Positions 17,204 to 27,312 of a DNA stretch of 64,000 nucleotides are shown in pieces; the stretch's first letter is position 1, and every line of letters begins with the position of its first letter. Under the pieces are notes generated by a model, which made no database searches, had not been told where the DNA came from, and worked only from the letters and a program-made list of their open reading frames with translations. Where the stretch lies: the NCBI RefSeq assembly GCF_015355785.1, contig NZ_JADKYW010000003.1, positions 62,001-126,000 on the forward strand. Direction: 5' to 3'. Source of the DNA: Arthrobacter gandavensis (GTDB lineage Bacteria; Actinomycetota; Actinomycetes; Actinomycetales; Micrococcaceae). The translations under genes were made by a program, and so were the position numbers.

Positions 17204-17629
17204 TCAGATTTCTGACCCGCTTTCAGGTTGGACGGTTTCGAGGGGGTTCCGGGTGGGACCCGCCTCTTGAGCTTCGAACCACTGATGAACTGCCGAGGGA
17301 TCGGCCTGCGCCCGGAAGGCACGGCCGAAAGCACGGCGTTTCACAGCTGTTGCGAGGCATGCTGTGTCGGGGTGCAACCAGGCGCCCCGGCCAGACATAC
17401 GGCGGCTCTCATCTACCAGGACGGCATTGCTGCCGTCTTCTGATTCCAGCGCCAGCCGCATCAGCACGGCCTGGTCATCCTTCTTCCTGCAGCCAATGCA
17501 TGTCCGCTGAGGAACATGCGCCGATCCTGCCGCAGGCCGCACCGATTCCACGGGCTCCTGCGGTTGCTGGAAGGCGGACGGTGACCCGGCCATGTACATT
17601 CTACCGCGTTTCTCTTCTCTTTCCTTCAT
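17204..17629 (-). CDS. ylxR: YlxR family RNA-binding protein
   Basis: Small basic protein of the nusA-infB operon; the family binds RNA and is reported to associate with RNase P in some bacteria. The motif PQRTCIGCRKKDDQAVLMRL, followed by GRGAWLHPDTACLATAVKRRAFGRAF, is the YlxR pattern. The open frame gives 141 residues, but the first part is poorly conserved: ATG codons at 17629, 17599 and 17593 are all possible, and none has a clean ribosome site. The C-terminal 30 residues also look variable. The position between nusA and infB is canonical. Confidence 0.9.
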   Translation of the reverse strand: MKEREEKRGRMYMAGSPSAFQQPQEPVESVRPAAGSAHVPQRTCIGCRKKDDQAVLMRLALESEDGSNAVLVDESRRMSGRGAWLHPDTACLATAVKRRAFGRAFRAQADPSAVHQWFEAQEAGPTRNPLETVQPESGSEI

Positions 17630-17651
17630 CCCTGCCCGGCGGGCAGGGATG

Positions 17652-18623
17652 CTAGGCGGACTTTGCGTCGGAAACGATGTCGATCCGCCAGCCCGTGAGC
17701 TTCGCTGCGAGGCGGGCGTTCTGCCCTTCCTTGCCGATAGCCAGGGAGAGCTGGTAGTCCGGCACCACCACGCGGGCCGAGCGGGTATCCGCGTCGGTGA
17801 TGGTCACCGAGTTTACCCGAGAAGGCGACAGCGCGTTGGCAATGAACGTTGCGGGGTCTTCGCTGAAGTCCACAATGTCGATCTTCTCGTCATGCAGTTC
17901 GGTCATGACGGCCCGCACGCGCGAGCCCATTTCCCCAATGCAGGCTCCCTTGGCGTTGATGCCCGGAACGTTTGCCTTCACGGCGATCTTGGTCCGGTGG
18001 CCGGCCTCGCGGGCCAGGGCCACGATTTCCACTGATCCGTCTGCGATCTCCGGTACTTCCAGCTCAAAGAGCTTGCGGACCAGACCGGGGTGGGAGCGGG
18101 AAAGGGTAATGGACGGGCCCTTGAAACCGCGGCGGACGTCGACGACGAAGGCACGCACACGCGAGCCGTGCAGGTACTTCTCCCCGGGAACCTGCTCGGT
18201 CGGAGGCAGCAGCGCCTCGATGGAGCCGAGGTTGACCTGGATCATGTTCGGGTTGTTGCCCTGCTGGATCTGGCCGGAAACGAGTTCACCTTCGCGGCCT
18301 TTGAACTCGCCCAGGATGTTGTCATCCTCCACGTCGCGCAGGCGCTGCAGGATGATCTGCCGTGCGGTGCTGGCTGCGATGCGGCCAAATCCTGCCGGGG
18401 TGTCGTCAAACTCGCCCACGGCCTCGCCGTCGTCGTCGAGCTCTGTCGCCCAGATGGTCACATGCCCGCTCTTGCGGTCCAGTTCGGCGCGGGCTTTTTC
18501 CTGCGAGCCCGTGGTCTTGTGGTAGGCGACAAGCAGTGCCTGCTCGATGGTGGGGATCAGCTTGTCCAGCGGAATCTCGCGTTCCGCTTCCAGCAGCCTC
18601 AGCGCACTCATATCAATATCCAT
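17652..18623 (-). CDS. nusA: Transcription termination/antitermination protein NusA
   Basis: Binds RNA polymerase and nascent RNA and controls pausing, termination and antitermination. In order it has the N-terminal polymerase-binding domain (about 1-115), an S1 domain ([22 protein letters not shown]), KH1 (residues about 190-265) and KH2 ending [21 protein letters not shown]. It has 323 residues, the short actinobacterial form without the C-terminal acidic repeats of enterobacteria. The ATG directly follows the rimP stop and uses AGGAGG in the end of rimP, so the two genes are coupled. Confidence 0.96.
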   Translation of the reverse strand: MDIDMSALRLLEAEREIPLDKLIPTIEQALLVAYHKTTGSQEKARAELDRKSGHVTIWATELDDDGEAVGEFDDTPAGFGRIAASTARQIILQRLRDVEDDNILGEFKGREGELVSGQIQQGNNPNMIQVNLGSIEALLPPTEQVPGEKYLHGSRVRAFVVDVRRGFKGPSITLSRSHPGLVRKLFELEVPEIADGSVEIVALAREAGHRTKIAVKANVPGINAKGACIGEMGSRVRAVMTELHDEKIDIVDFSEDPATFIANALSPSRVNSVTITDADTRSARVVVPDYQLSLAIGKEGQNARLAAKLTGWRIDIVSDAKSA

Positions 18624-19250
18624 TTAGGCCTCCTCGGCTGTGCTGTTAATTCCGTCGGCGTCGTCGCCAGCCGGTTCGTCTTCAAGGTGGGCGAATTCAA
18701 CCTCGACCCGGCCCTTGGCGATCTGGTCGAAAGCCAGGTGCGTCTTCTCGCCCTGCTTGGGCTTCATCCCCTTTTTGACCGCGATTTCGGGGACCAGCGT
18801 GATGCCGGACTCGTCGACTTCCAGGAGGCGCCCGGTCACGGCGTCGCCGCGCACCGGCGTTACTGACACCATCCGGCCCGTGTTGCGGCGCCAGTGACGC
18901 CGTTCGGTCAGGGGCCGGGAGACGCCCGGGGAAGACACCTCGAGACTGTAGGGACGGCCGTCATCCTGGGGATCTGCGTCCATCGCATCCGAGAGGACGC
19001 GGGAAACATCCGCGATCCGGTCCAGGCTCACGCCGCCGCTTTCGGTCTCCGGAAGGTCCACGACTACGTGGACGGTTCGGTGGGCACCGGCAATCTTGAT
19101 CTCGATGTCCTCCAGGAAGAGGTTCTCACCGGCAACTGTGGGAGCCAGGTAGTCCTTGAGCCGCTGTGTCTCCGCAGCTACCTCGGCGCGCTGGGCGTCC
19201 TTGCGGTAGTTGGACGACGTGTCTTTTTTAGGGCTGGGGCGACCCGCCAT
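18624..19250 (-). CDS. rimP: Ribosome maturation factor RimP
   Basis: Assembly factor for the 30S subunit, first gene of the nusA-infB operon. The 208-residue protein shows the RimP pattern LEDIEIKIAGAHRTVHVVVD, SRVLSDAMDA and YSLEVSSPGVSRPL. The N-terminus (SPKKDTSSNYRKDAQRAEV) and the acidic C-terminus are extensions typical of Micrococcaceae versions. About 105 bases separate it from the divergent DUF4439 gene; the operon promoter should lie there but was not resolved. Confidence 0.93.
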   Translation of the reverse strand: MAGRPSPKKDTSSNYRKDAQRAEVAAETQRLKDYLAPTVAGENLFLEDIEIKIAGAHRTVHVVVDLPETESGGVSLDRIADVSRVLSDAMDADPQDDGRPYSLEVSSPGVSRPLTERRHWRRNTGRMVSVTPVRGDAVTGRLLEVDESGITLVPEIAVKKGMKPKQGEKTHLAFDQIAKGRVEVEFAHLEDEPAGDDADGINSTAEEA

Positions 19251-19355
19251 TACTGCCTCCCACTAGATGTTGTTGTAGCTCCTAGACTACCGACTTTCCC
19301 GGACCTCCGGGTCACCGCCGCAGGTGGGGGCCTGTTCGTGGCATGATCGAGTGTT

Positions 19356-20402
19356 GTGGAGAAGCCCCCGAACGTCCTGCAGCGGCCCGGCACACGCCCC
19401 TCCAGGGCTGCCTCGGCCGCCGGCTTCCTCCGCCGCACCCTTGCCTTGGGGCTTCTGGCCTGCGTTGTCGCCTCGCTGGGGCTGACGGCAGGTTCCGGCG
19501 CCGAACCGGAACGCCCCCGGTCCTTTTCGGAACAGGCACTCAATGAGGCGTTCGCCACGTCCCGCGTCCTTGCCGCCCGGGCGGAGTCGCTTGCGGGCTC
19601 CCTTGACGCCGGCGCGGCCGCCGAACTGCGGTCCGCTGCTGACATCCTGAATCAGCAGTCCCTGCTGTTGGCCAGCCCCGGCAGCGCTGCAGCGGCCCGG
19701 AATCCGGCCGCTGCCCCAACCCGGCCCTACGCCCGGGCACTGCTTGAATCAGCCCGCAGGAACCTTGCCGCAGCCGGCCGGGCAGATTACGGGACGGCAC
19801 GCCTGCTGGCCGCTGCCGGTACCGGGCAGCTGCTGCTGGCCGAACGGACCGCACAGGTCCTGGGAGAACCGCTGGAACAGCTGCCGGAATCCGGCTGGAC
19901 TCCCGTGCTGCAGGAGCAGCCCAAATGTTCCGGCGATGACCGAGCCGTCCTGCGGGACCGGCCCGGTGCCGCCGAATCGCTGCACGCAGCCGTCAATGCC
20001 GAGTACGGCGCGGCATACGGCTACGAGGTTGCCCAGGCCCAGGTCGGCAGCGGCTTCACGGTCCTGGGGCAGCCGCCCGCCCAGCGCCGGAACGCCCATC
20101 TTGAGGCGGGCCAGGAAGGCGTCCGGCTGCTGCCTGACCTGTGCCTGCCCGAAGTCACTCCCCTGCCCGCCTGGTCCCTTGACCCGGCGTTCCTGGCCGA
20201 GCCCGTACCCAGCCTGGAGGAACTGGAAGGGATGATGCCCAGCATCTATGCCGACCTGGCCGGGAACAGCGACGGCGCCGTACGTTCCTGGGCCATCGAC
20301 CGGCTGGTGGCAACATCGCTGCTGCTGTACTCCACCGGCGAAATCCCGCCCGCTCCCGGGCTGGACGCAGAACCGGCGCACCTCCCCTGGGCTGCTGGCT
20401 AG
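19356..20402 (+). CDS. DUF4439 ferritin-like-domain protein, exported
   Basis: A 348-residue protein of unknown function. The N-terminus has Arg residues followed by LALGLLACVVASLGLTAGSGA, a probable signal peptide or membrane anchor with an Arg-Arg pair before it. The C-terminal 150 residues resemble the DUF4439 ferritin-like four-helix domain, with LHAAVNAEYGAAYGYEVA and QRRNAHLEAGQEG supplying the Glu/His residues that could hold metal. The middle is Ala-rich. The GTG start has no good ribosome site, so translation may begin elsewhere in the first 30 codons. It faces rimP divergently. Confidence 0.75.
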   Translation: MEKPPNVLQRPGTRPSRAASAAGFLRRTLALGLLACVVASLGLTAGSGAEPERPRSFSEQALNEAFATSRVLAARAESLAGSLDAGAAAELRSAADILNQQSLLLASPGSAAAARNPAAAPTRPYARALLESARRNLAAAGRADYGTARLLAAAGTGQLLLAERTAQVLGEPLEQLPESGWTPVLQEQPKCSGDDRAVLRDRPGAAESLHAAVNAEYGAAYGYEVAQAQVGSGFTVLGQPPAQRRNAHLEAGQEGVRLLPDLCLPEVTPLPAWSLDPAFLAEPVPSLEELEGMMPSIYADLAGNSDGAVRSWAIDRLVATSLLLYSTGEIPPAPGLDAEPAHLPWAAG

Positions 20403-20506
20403 CCTCCGCACTGGCACGGCGGGGACCGGGACCCTAGGCTTGGTTGGTGGCCGGAGCAGGCTGCCGCACCGCCAGCCACGGACCCCAGCCCGCAGGAGGC
20501 ACCTTT

Positions 20507-21487
20507 ATGGCATCCGCCGTCGTAGTACCCGAAGCCCTGCGCAGGCGCTATCTGCGCTTTCGCGAAGGACGGGACTGGGTCGACAGCCTTCACGGCCTCG
20601 TGGATAAGGCCATGGATACCTTCGGATTGGAACCGGATGCGTCCGTACGGGGAACCTGGCACGGCCATGGATCACTGGTGCTGCCGGTCCTCACCGCCGG
20701 CGGCGCACCCGCCGTCCTGAAATTGCCTTTCCCCCACCCGGAGGCTGAATCCGAGGCACCGGCACTCCAGCTGTGGTCCGGCCGCGGTGCAGTCCGGCTC
20801 CTGGACCGTGACCCTGCAGGCTCCGCACTGCTGCTCGAACGGCTGGACCCGGAAACATCCCTCCTGCAGGTTCCGGTCGCCGAGGCAGTGCAGGCGTGGG
20901 GCAGGCTGGTCCGTGAGCTGGCCATCCCCGAAGCGGAGGACCCGGAATGGGCCGGCATACCCTCCGCTGCCGAAAGGGCGGAGCAGCTTTCGGATGAGCT
21001 TCCCGCCGAGTGGGAGGCTCTGGGCCGGCCGTTTGAACGCTGGCTGCTGGAAGAGGCGCTGGCCGTCTGCCAGACCCGCGGCGTGGTGGGCCGGCGCAGC
21101 AGCCGCGATGTGCTGGTGCACGCGGACCTGCACTTCGGCAACGTGCTGGCCCGGCCGGGCGGCGGGTGGGCAGCCATTGATCCGCAGGCAGTGTGCGGGG
21201 AGGTCGAATACGCCGTGGCGCCCATGCTTTGGAACCGGCTTGGGGACCTGGAGTCAGGGGCCCCGGAGCGTTCCCTGGTGCAGCGGCTGCACGGTCTCTG
21301 CGAGGCCGGCGGGCTGGATATCCAGGCCGCATTTGAGTGGAGCATCCTGCGGGAAGTAGCCAACGCCCTGGAGTATCTCCGTGGCGGAATGCCCGCCGAT
21401 GCGCAGCGTTCGGTATGGGTGGCCGCCGCGCTGGCTGGCAGGGCCCATCCCGGGCTTCCTCCGGTGAGCGAACTGCCGGCCGCCTAG
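20507..21487 (+). CDS. Aminoglycoside phosphotransferase-like kinase (hydroxyurea/streptomycin 6-kinase type)
   Basis: A 326-residue protein kinase-fold enzyme. The catalytic Brenner motif is HADLHFGNVL (His205, Asp207, Asn212), followed by AIDPQAVCGEVEYAVAPMLWNR, the DxD-equivalent metal site of this family. The N-terminal lobe includes TWHGHGSLVLPVLTAGGAPAVLKLPFP with the ATP-binding Lys. The family includes streptomycin 6-phosphotransferases, but many chromosomal members have no known resistance role. I chose the ATG at 20507-20509 because AGGAGG lies seven bases upstream; the open frame runs 21 codons further. Confidence 0.85.
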   Translation: MASAVVVPEALRRRYLRFREGRDWVDSLHGLVDKAMDTFGLEPDASVRGTWHGHGSLVLPVLTAGGAPAVLKLPFPHPEAESEAPALQLWSGRGAVRLLDRDPAGSALLLERLDPETSLLQVPVAEAVQAWGRLVRELAIPEAEDPEWAGIPSAAERAEQLSDELPAEWEALGRPFERWLLEEALAVCQTRGVVGRRSSRDVLVHADLHFGNVLARPGGGWAAIDPQAVCGEVEYAVAPMLWNRLGDLESGAPERSLVQRLHGLCEAGGLDIQAAFEWSILREVANALEYLRGGMPADAQRSVWVAAALAGRAHPGLPPVSELPAA

Positions 21488-21497
21488 GGTCCTGCCG

Positions 21498-22295
21498 CTA
21501 GTCCTGGAAGTTTTCAATCCAGACGTCGGTGCCGAGTTTGATGATCAGCGCGCCAACCACCACCAGGAACACGATGCGGATGAACCTGCTGCCTTGCTTC
21601 ACGGCCATCCGGGCGCCGATGTAGCCGCCGGTCATGTTGGCCAGTCCCAGGATCAGGCCCACGCCCCACAACAGCGAGCCGTGCGGCAGGAAGAACGCCA
21701 GGGCGCCGATGTTGGTAGCCATGTTCACGATCTTGGCTTTGGCACTGGCAGCCAGGAAGTTGTAGCCGAGCAGCGTCACCATGGCGATGATCAGGAAGGA
21801 GCCGGTGCCGGGGCCGATGAGGCCGTCATAGAACCCAATGACCGCGCCGATGGCCCCGGCCGTGACGTAGTGCCGGTTTCCGGTGTGCCGGAGCTTGGTC
21901 AGCTCCCCCACCGTCGGCCTCGCAGCGGTGAACACCGCAACCATGATCAGCGCCGCAACGATGATCGGCTTGAAGACTGACGACGGCAGCGACGCCGCCA
22001 GCACCGCTCCGCCGAAACTTCCCGCCAGCGCCACGCCTGCCATGGGCAGCGCTGTCTTCAGGTCCGGGTGGGCGCGAGGGTAATAGGTGACGGCGCTTGT
22101 GGTCGTCCCGAAGACGGACCCCATCTTGTTCGTCGCCAGTGCCTGCACCGGCGTGATTCCGGGAATCAGGAGAAGCGCCGGCAGCTGCAGCAGCCCGCCG
22201 CCGCCCACAACGGCGTCGATCCATCCTGCGGCAATGCCCGCCACCACCACGAGGGCGATGGTGGCGAGCGTTATGTCCTCAAGCCCCGAGACCAC
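21498..22295 (-). CDS. TauE/SafE family permease (putative sulfite/organosulfonate exporter)
   Basis: A 265-residue membrane protein with about eight hydrophobic segments in the two-repeat TauE/SafE pattern. GWIDAVVGGGGLLQLPALLL with TPVQALATNKMGS in the first half is matched by GFYDGLIGPGTGSFLIIAM with FLAASAKAKIVNMATNIGAL in the second. The family moves sulfite, sulfonates or other small anions; the substrate here is unknown. The GTG start lies nine bases after the proS stop, so it is probably co-transcribed with proS. It is convergent with the kinase gene. Confidence 0.9.
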   Translation of the reverse strand: MVSGLEDITLATIALVVVAGIAAGWIDAVVGGGGLLQLPALLLIPGITPVQALATNKMGSVFGTTTSAVTYYPRAHPDLKTALPMAGVALAGSFGGAVLAASLPSSVFKPIIVAALIMVAVFTAARPTVGELTKLRHTGNRHYVTAGAIGAVIGFYDGLIGPGTGSFLIIAMVTLLGYNFLAASAKAKIVNMATNIGALAFFLPHGSLLWGVGLILGLANMTGGYIGARMAVKQGSRFIRIVFLVVVGALIIKLGTDVWIENFQD

Positions 22296-22303
22296 CGGGA
22301 GGC

Positions 22304-24103
22304 TCAGGCGCGGGCAGCGCGGAGCACGTACTCCACAGCCTCGTCTACCGGAGCGTTCTCAGCCACACCCGTGGCGCGGTCCTTGATTTCGACGACGCCG
22401 TCGGCCAGTCCGCGGCCAACAACCAGGATGGTGGGAACGCCGATCAGCTCGGCATCACCGAACTTCACGCCGGGGGAAACCTTGGGGCGGTCATCGTAAA
22501 TGACCTCCAGGCCTGCTGCCTCGAGGTCTCCGGAGAGTTTCGCCGCGGCTTCGAAGATTTCGTCTCCGCGTCCGGTGGCTACAACGTGGACGTCGGCGGG
22601 CGCGACGGCGCGCGGCCAGATGATGCCCTTCTCGTCCCGGTTGGACTCGGCCAGGGCCGCGACGGCGCGGGTGACGCCCACACCGTAGGAGCCCATGGTC
22701 ACGGTGGCCAGCTTGCCGTTCTTGTCCAGGACTTTGAGGCCCAGGGCTTCGGCGTACTTGCGGCCGAGCTGGAAGATGTGACCCATTTCGATGCCGCGTG
22801 CCGCTTCGAGCGGCCCGGATCCGTCCGGGGCTTCGTCGCCTTCTCGGACCTCCACGGCTTCGATGACGCCGTCCCAGCCGAAATCACGCTCGGCAACCAG
22901 CCCAAGAACGTGCTTGCCCGGCTGGTTGGCGCCGGTGATCCAGGCGGTACCGGCAACCACGCGGGGGTCCACGAGGTAAAGCAGACCGGTGGCCGACTTC
23001 GTGCCCAGGACGGCTTCATCCCGGCTCAGGCCCGGGCCGATGTAGCCCTTGACCAGGCCTGGGTGCTTCTTGAGGTCCTCGTCGGTGGCAGCCTCGACAC
23101 CGAGTTCGCCGGACATCTCGAGGTGGGAGCCGATGTTGGCTTCGATCCGCTTGAGGTCCACGGCGCGGTCGCCCGGAACACCGACGACGACGATCTGCCG
23201 CTCACCGGTGGGCAGCGTCACGGCGAGCACTACGTTCTTGAGCGTGTCCGCGGCGGTCCATTCACCGGACTCCTTGGCGAAGCGTGCGTTGACGTCAGCC
23301 ACCAAGGTGTCGATCGTGGGCGTATCCGGGGTGTCCACCACCTGCGCCGCCGGTGCGTGTGAAAAGTCGACGGCTTCGGGCGCAACGGTGGTCACTGCTT
23401 CGACGTTCGCTGCGTAGCCTCCGGCCGAACGGACGTAGGTGTCCTCGCCCACTGGGGTCGGGTGCAGGAATTCCTCGCTCTTGGACCCGCCCATGGCACC
23501 GGACACGGCGGAGACCACAACGACGTCGAGTCCCAGGCGCTCGAAGATGCGCAGGTAGGCGCCGCGGTGGGCCTGGTAGCTGGCTTCCAGGCCCTCGTCG
23601 TCGATGTCGAAGGAGTAGGAATCCTTCATGATGAACTCGCGGCCGCGGAGCAGGCCGGCACGCGGCCGGGCTTCGTCGCGGTATTTGTTCTGGATCTGGA
23701 ACAGGGAGACCGGCAGGTCCTTGTAGGAGCTGTAAAGGTCCTTCACCAGGAGGGTGAACATTTCCTCATGGGTGGGGGCCAGCAGGTAGTCCGCACCCTT
23801 GCGGTCCTGCAGGCGGAACAGGTTGTCCCCGTACTCCGTCCAGCGGTTGGACGCTTCGTAGGGTTCGCGGGGCAGCAGGGCGGGAAAGTGGACTTCCTGG
23901 GCGCCGATCGCAGCCATTTCCTCACGGATGATGGTCTCCACCTTGCCCAGCACGCGCAGGCCCAGCGGGAGCCACGAATAGATGCCGGGAGCCGCGCGGC
24001 GGATGTAACCGGCACGGACCAGCAGGCGGTGGCTGGCGACGTCGGCGTCTGCCGGGTCTTCGCGCAGGGTGCGCAGGAAAAGGGTGGAAAGTCGAAGGAC
24101 CAC
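22304..24103 (-). CDS. proS: Prolyl-tRNA synthetase, bacterial type with editing domain
   Basis: Class II synthetase of 599 residues that charges tRNA(Pro). Motif 2 is in [23 protein letters not shown], followed by IMKDSYSFD; the editing insertion lies between about residues 220 and 400, and motif 3 is [16 protein letters not shown]. The anticodon-binding domain is C-terminal ([16 protein letters not shown]). The open frame runs upstream to 24823, but the homologous region begins at [16 protein letters not shown], so I place the start at GTG 24101-24103. No T-box leader was seen. Confidence 0.96.
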   Translation of the reverse strand: MVLRLSTLFLRTLREDPADADVASHRLLVRAGYIRRAAPGIYSWLPLGLRVLGKVETIIREEMAAIGAQEVHFPALLPREPYEASNRWTEYGDNLFRLQDRKGADYLLAPTHEEMFTLLVKDLYSSYKDLPVSLFQIQNKYRDEARPRAGLLRGREFIMKDSYSFDIDDEGLEASYQAHRGAYLRIFERLGLDVVVVSAVSGAMGGSKSEEFLHPTPVGEDTYVRSAGGYAANVEAVTTVAPEAVDFSHAPAAQVVDTPDTPTIDTLVADVNARFAKESGEWTAADTLKNVVLAVTLPTGERQIVVVGVPGDRAVDLKRIEANIGSHLEMSGELGVEAATDEDLKKHPGLVKGYIGPGLSRDEAVLGTKSATGLLYLVDPRVVAGTAWITGANQPGKHVLGLVAERDFGWDGVIEAVEVREGDEAPDGSGPLEAARGIEMGHIFQLGRKYAEALGLKVLDKNGKLATVTMGSYGVGVTRAVAALAESNRDEKGIIWPRAVAPADVHVVATGRGDEIFEAAAKLSGDLEAAGLEVIYDDRPKVSPGVKFGDAELIGVPTILVVGRGLADGVVEIKDRATGVAENAPVDEAVEYVLRAARA

Positions 24104-24222
24104 GCGTCGAATCCGTTTCTGCAGCCGCTGGCTGCACCAAAGTAGGAAGTTTCTCCCTACTAATCTAGCCCCTGGCGCCGGTTGCACCGGACACGGCCGC
24201 CGCGTGGCGGAAGCGGCAACGG

Positions 24223-24823
24223 CTAGCGGGAGGCCAGGCCCAGTTCCGCCAGGACCGCATCGATGAGCCGGCCCGCTTCGGCGGCGGCCCGCTGCGGGTC
24301 CCGGGGTGCCGGCAGCGACGCGACAAGGCGCACGTTCCCGGTCCTGGCGCTGACCAGCACGAGCCGCGTCGCTCCCGCGGGGGAACTGACCGCGGTGTCC
24401 AGCGCCAGTGTCTGTTCGGCAGCGGTTGCGACGTCCAGCCGGGTATTGGTCACCGTGACGGTTGCACCGTCCCTGGTCATCCGGATCTCCGTGCAGCCGG
24501 AGAACCGCTTCATCGATGTAGTCGAGGGTGTCGAGGAGGGATTCGTCTGCGTAGGCCGCAACGTCGAGGACGCTGGCCGCCTCAGCTTCCGTGCCGTAGG
24601 CAAGTCCGGCAAGCGAAGCATCCTGCACGGCGGTCACAGACGCGGTGGCCGCTAGTTCCGCACAGGCGGCCGGCTCGAAGGTCACCTCGGCTCCGGGCGC
24701 GGATTCGGTATCCGGCAGCAGCGCGCGCAGGGTCTCCTCGCTCAGGACGTCGCCACCCAGCTCCAGGAAGCGGTTGGCCGCGGCAACGGCGGCTTCCAGC
24801 CGGGCAGAGCTGAAGCCGCGCAC
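24223..24823 (-). pseudogene. Small gene with an apparent frameshift, function unknown
   Basis: From a GTG at 24821-24823 one frame encodes [20 protein letters not shown] through [39 protein letters not shown] in protein-like sequence. After about 24497 this frame turns Arg/Gly-rich and shadow-like, while the next frame becomes protein-like ([18 protein letters not shown] to [14 protein letters not shown]) and stops at 24223. A single indel near 24490-24515 would join them into a protein of about 200 residues. No family is recognised. It lies between proS and the acetyltransferase on the same strand. It could be a true mutation, a sequencing error or programmed shifting; no slippery sequence is obvious. 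Confidence 0.6.
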
Positions 24824-24846
24824 CCCGGGAACCGGCGGACAAGGGC

Positions 24847-25698
24847 CTAGAACAGGATGGTCGCGAAGGTGCCTACCTGGCGGAATCCCACGGATTCGTA
24901 GGTCGCGCGGGCAGCGGTGTTGTAGGAGTTCACGTACAGGCTGGTAAGCGGGGCCAGTTCCTGGGCGAACTGCACGACGGCGGACATGTAGGCGGCGCTC
25001 AGCCCCCGTCCCCGGTAGGTCGGATTCATCCAGACTCCCTGGACCTGGACGGCCCTGCTGGAGACAGTCCCAAGCTCAGCCTTGAAGATCACTTGGCCGG
25101 CGGCGTCGAACTCAACCAGCGAGTGTCCGTTCTGGATGAGTGAGAGAACCCGCTGCCGGTAATGACTGCCGCCTCCGGCGACCGGCGAGTAGCCGACTTC
25201 CTCCTCGAACATGGCTGCACAGGCGGGCAGCAGCCGGTCCAGGTCCGCCGGTCGGGCGCGGCGCAGCCCGGGAGCGGGGGGCACCGGCGACGGTCCAGGG
25301 ATTTCCAGCAGCGGCTGGTCGCTGCGCACGTCGAAGGGCCGCGGCGAGTTGTGCTGCAGCTCGGACCATAGGGACAGCACGGCCTCCGCCGGGCCGAACA
25401 CCGAAGAAAAGCGGCGGCCCGTGCGGGCCAGGTAGGCGCCGATCTCCGCCCCGTTCTCGGCGGTAACTCCAGTGGGTACGACGTTGACTCCCGCCCAGCA
25501 GGCAGCGGTGAGCCTTCCGTCGTCGAACACTCCGAGCACCTGGCCGCCGGCCGCCGTCGGAGCGGCGGTTCCCGTGCTTTCCAGATGCGAAATCAGGAAC
25601 GTATTCGCCACTGGGTCCGCCGCAGCCAGTTCGGTGAGCGCCGGGGTGTCGGCCGCACCGAGGATGCGCAGCGTTCCCGTCATGTTTCCGCTGCGCAT
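24847..25698 (-). CDS. GNAT family N-acetyltransferase with N-terminal DUF4081 domain
   Basis: A 283-residue enzyme expected to transfer acetyl from acetyl-CoA to an unknown amine. The N-terminal half ([31 protein letters not shown]) is the DUF4081 domain common in actinobacteria. The C-terminal GNAT domain shows [26 protein letters not shown] with the acyl-CoA loop R-G-R-G-L, and [23 protein letters not shown] chose the ATG at 25696-25698, ten bases after the ispG stop, with AGGACGGA upstream; an ATG five codons later is also possible. Position after ispG is a common actinobacterial arrangement. Confidence 0.87.
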   Translation of the reverse strand: MRSGNMTGTLRILGAADTPALTELAAADPVANTFLISHLESTGTAAPTAAGGQVLGVFDDGRLTAACWAGVNVVPTGVTAENGAEIGAYLARTGRRFSSVFGPAEAVLSLWSELQHNSPRPFDVRSDQPLLEIPGPSPVPPAPGLRRARPADLDRLLPACAAMFEEEVGYSPVAGGGSHYRQRVLSLIQNGHSLVEFDAAGQVIFKAELGTVSSRAVQVQGVWMNPTYRGRGLSAAYMSAVVQFAQELAPLTSLYVNSYNTAARATYESVGFRQVGTFATILF

Positions 25699-25708
25699 CT
25701 TTTCCGTC

Positions 25709-26887
25709 CTAGCCGACGGTAACCATGGGGCCACCCGTGCCAGCATCCTCGCCATCGGCCTCCCCCATGTCCTCGGCGATCCTCATCGCTTCTTCGATCA
25801 GGGTCTCTACGATTTGGTCTTCCGGAACGGTCTTGATGACCTCGCCCTTGACGAAGATCTGGCCCTTTCCGTTACCGGAGGCTACACCCAGATCCGCTTC
25901 GCGCGCCTCGCCCGGGCCGTTTACGACGCAGCCCATGACGGCGACGCGCAGCGGCACTTCCATTCCTTCCAGCCCGGCGGTGACCTGCTCCGCGAGGGTG
26001 TAGACGTCCACCTGGGCGCGGCCGCAGGAGGGGCAGGAGACGATCTCAAGCTTCCGCGGCCGCAGGTTCAGCGACTGCAGGATCTGGTTGCCAACCTTGA
26101 TCTCTTCGACCGGCGGAGCGGAGAGGGAGACGCGGATGGTGTCCCCGATGCCCTTGGAGAGCAGCGCGCCGAAGGCGGTAGCGGACTTGATGGTGCCCTG
26201 GAAGGCAGGACCTGCCTCCGTGACGCCCAGGTGCAGGGGCCAGTCGCCGCGCTCGGCGAGCAGCTCGTATGCACGGACCATGACAACGGGGTCATTGTGC
26301 TTCACGGAGATCTTGAAGTCGTGGAAGTCGTGTTCCTCGAAGAGGCTGGCTTCCCAAACGGCGGATTCCACCAGCGCTTCGGGGGTGGCCTTGCCGTACT
26401 TCGCCAGCAGGCGGGGATCCAGCGAACCGGCATTCACGCCAATCCGGATGGACACGCCGGCGTCCTTGGCTTCCTTGGCGATCTGCTTGACCTGGTCGTC
26501 AAACTTGCGGATGTTGCCCGGGTTCACACGGACGGCGGCACAGCCAGCTTCAATCGCGGCGTACACGTACTTCGGCTGGAAGTGGATGTCCGCGATCACC
26601 GGGATCTGCGACTTCTTGGCGATGATGGGCAGCGCGGCCGCGTCATCGGCGCTGGGGCAGGCAACGCGCACAATGTCACAGCCCGACGCCGTGAGCTCGG
26701 CGATCTGCTGGAGGGTGGCGTTGATGTCCGTGGTGGGCGTGGTGGTCATCGACTGCACGCTGATCGGGAAGTCCGACCCGACCCCTACCGAGCCCACCTT
26801 GATCTGGCGGGTTTTGCGCCTCGGGGCAAGGACGGGCGGCGGTGCAGCTGGCATTCCTAGGTTGACCGAGGTCAAAACATCCTCCAT
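25709..26887 (-). CDS. ispG: 4-hydroxy-3-methylbut-2-en-1-yl diphosphate synthase (flavodoxin)
   Basis: Iron-sulfur enzyme of the MEP isoprenoid pathway that reduces methylerythritol cyclodiphosphate to HMBPP. The 392-residue protein shows the N-terminal TIM-barrel region ([34 protein letters not shown]) and the C-terminal cluster residues in [11 protein letters not shown] and [14 protein letters not shown]. The start ATG is 26885-26887. rseP and dxr, which accompany ispG in most actinobacteria, lie upstream on the same strand but are separated here by YciI-like, membrane and SatD-like genes. Confidence 0.96.
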   Translation of the reverse strand: MEDVLTSVNLGMPAAPPPVLAPRRKTRQIKVGSVGVGSDFPISVQSMTTTPTTDINATLQQIAELTASGCDIVRVACPSADDAAALPIIAKKSQIPVIADIHFQPKYVYAAIEAGCAAVRVNPGNIRKFDDQVKQIAKEAKDAGVSIRIGVNAGSLDPRLLAKYGKATPEALVESAVWEASLFEEHDFHDFKISVKHNDPVVMVRAYELLAERGDWPLHLGVTEAGPAFQGTIKSATAFGALLSKGIGDTIRVSLSAPPVEEIKVGNQILQSLNLRPRKLEIVSCPSCGRAQVDVYTLAEQVTAGLEGMEVPLRVAVMGCVVNGPGEAREADLGVASGNGKGQIFVKGEVIKTVPEDQIVETLIEEAMRIAEDMGEADGEDAGTGGPMVTVG

Positions 26888-26998
26888 GTGCCCTGCGGGC
26901 AGTTATTAGTCTCAGGCGGCGGGGATAAGCGCGCCTGTCCCATTATCCACCCGCCCGCCGCACGGTGTGCCGCAGGAAGGTGGAATATCACTCAGGGC

Positions 26999-27292
26999 TT
27001 AGCCGGCCAGGTGCGCGAAGGCGCCCGTAACCGGCTTCCACTCGGTGGTTTTCAGGCCGGAGATCCCGCCGCCAACGGCAAGCGGGTCCTGCCGGAGCAG
27101 GTTGTTCAGCTCGTCCTCGTCCGCGGCAGTGAAGATCAGCAGTGCGCCGGCGCCGTCAGTGAACGGGCCGCTGGCCAGGACCTTTCCCTCTTCGACCATG
27201 GCGGCAAGCCATTCGCGGTGCGCAGGACGGTGTTCGTCCCGCACTGCTGCCGATTCGGCGTCGTACACGTACTCAACTGCGAAAATACTCAT
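26999..27292 (-). CDS. YciI-like protein
   Basis: A 97-residue cytoplasmic protein of the YCII-related family, a ferredoxin-like dimeric fold of mostly unknown activity. Family features are the opening MSIFAVEYVYD, RPAHREWLAAMVEEGKVLASGPF with the conserved His, and LLIFTAADEDELNNLLRQDPLA. I chose the ATG at 27290-27292, with AGGGTGGG upstream; the frame also has a GTG three codons earlier. It sits 20 bases after the membrane-protein gene and could be co-transcribed with it. Confidence 0.88.
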   Translation of the reverse strand: MSIFAVEYVYDAESAAVRDEHRPAHREWLAAMVEEGKVLASGPFTDGAGALLIFTAADEDELNNLLRQDPLAVGGGISGLKTTEWKPVTGAFAHLAG

Positions 27293-27312
27293 GATTCCCA
27301 CCCTACGGGATG

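Noticed and set aside
24104-24222. T-box leader for proS
   Set aside because: No T-box sequence (AGGGTGGNACCGCG type) or specifier stem was found, and the gap is short.
24104-24823. In-frame extension that would make an 839-residue ProRS
   Set aside because: ProRS homology begins at VVLRLSTLF; part of the extension is a separate small gene and the rest is out of frame for that gene.
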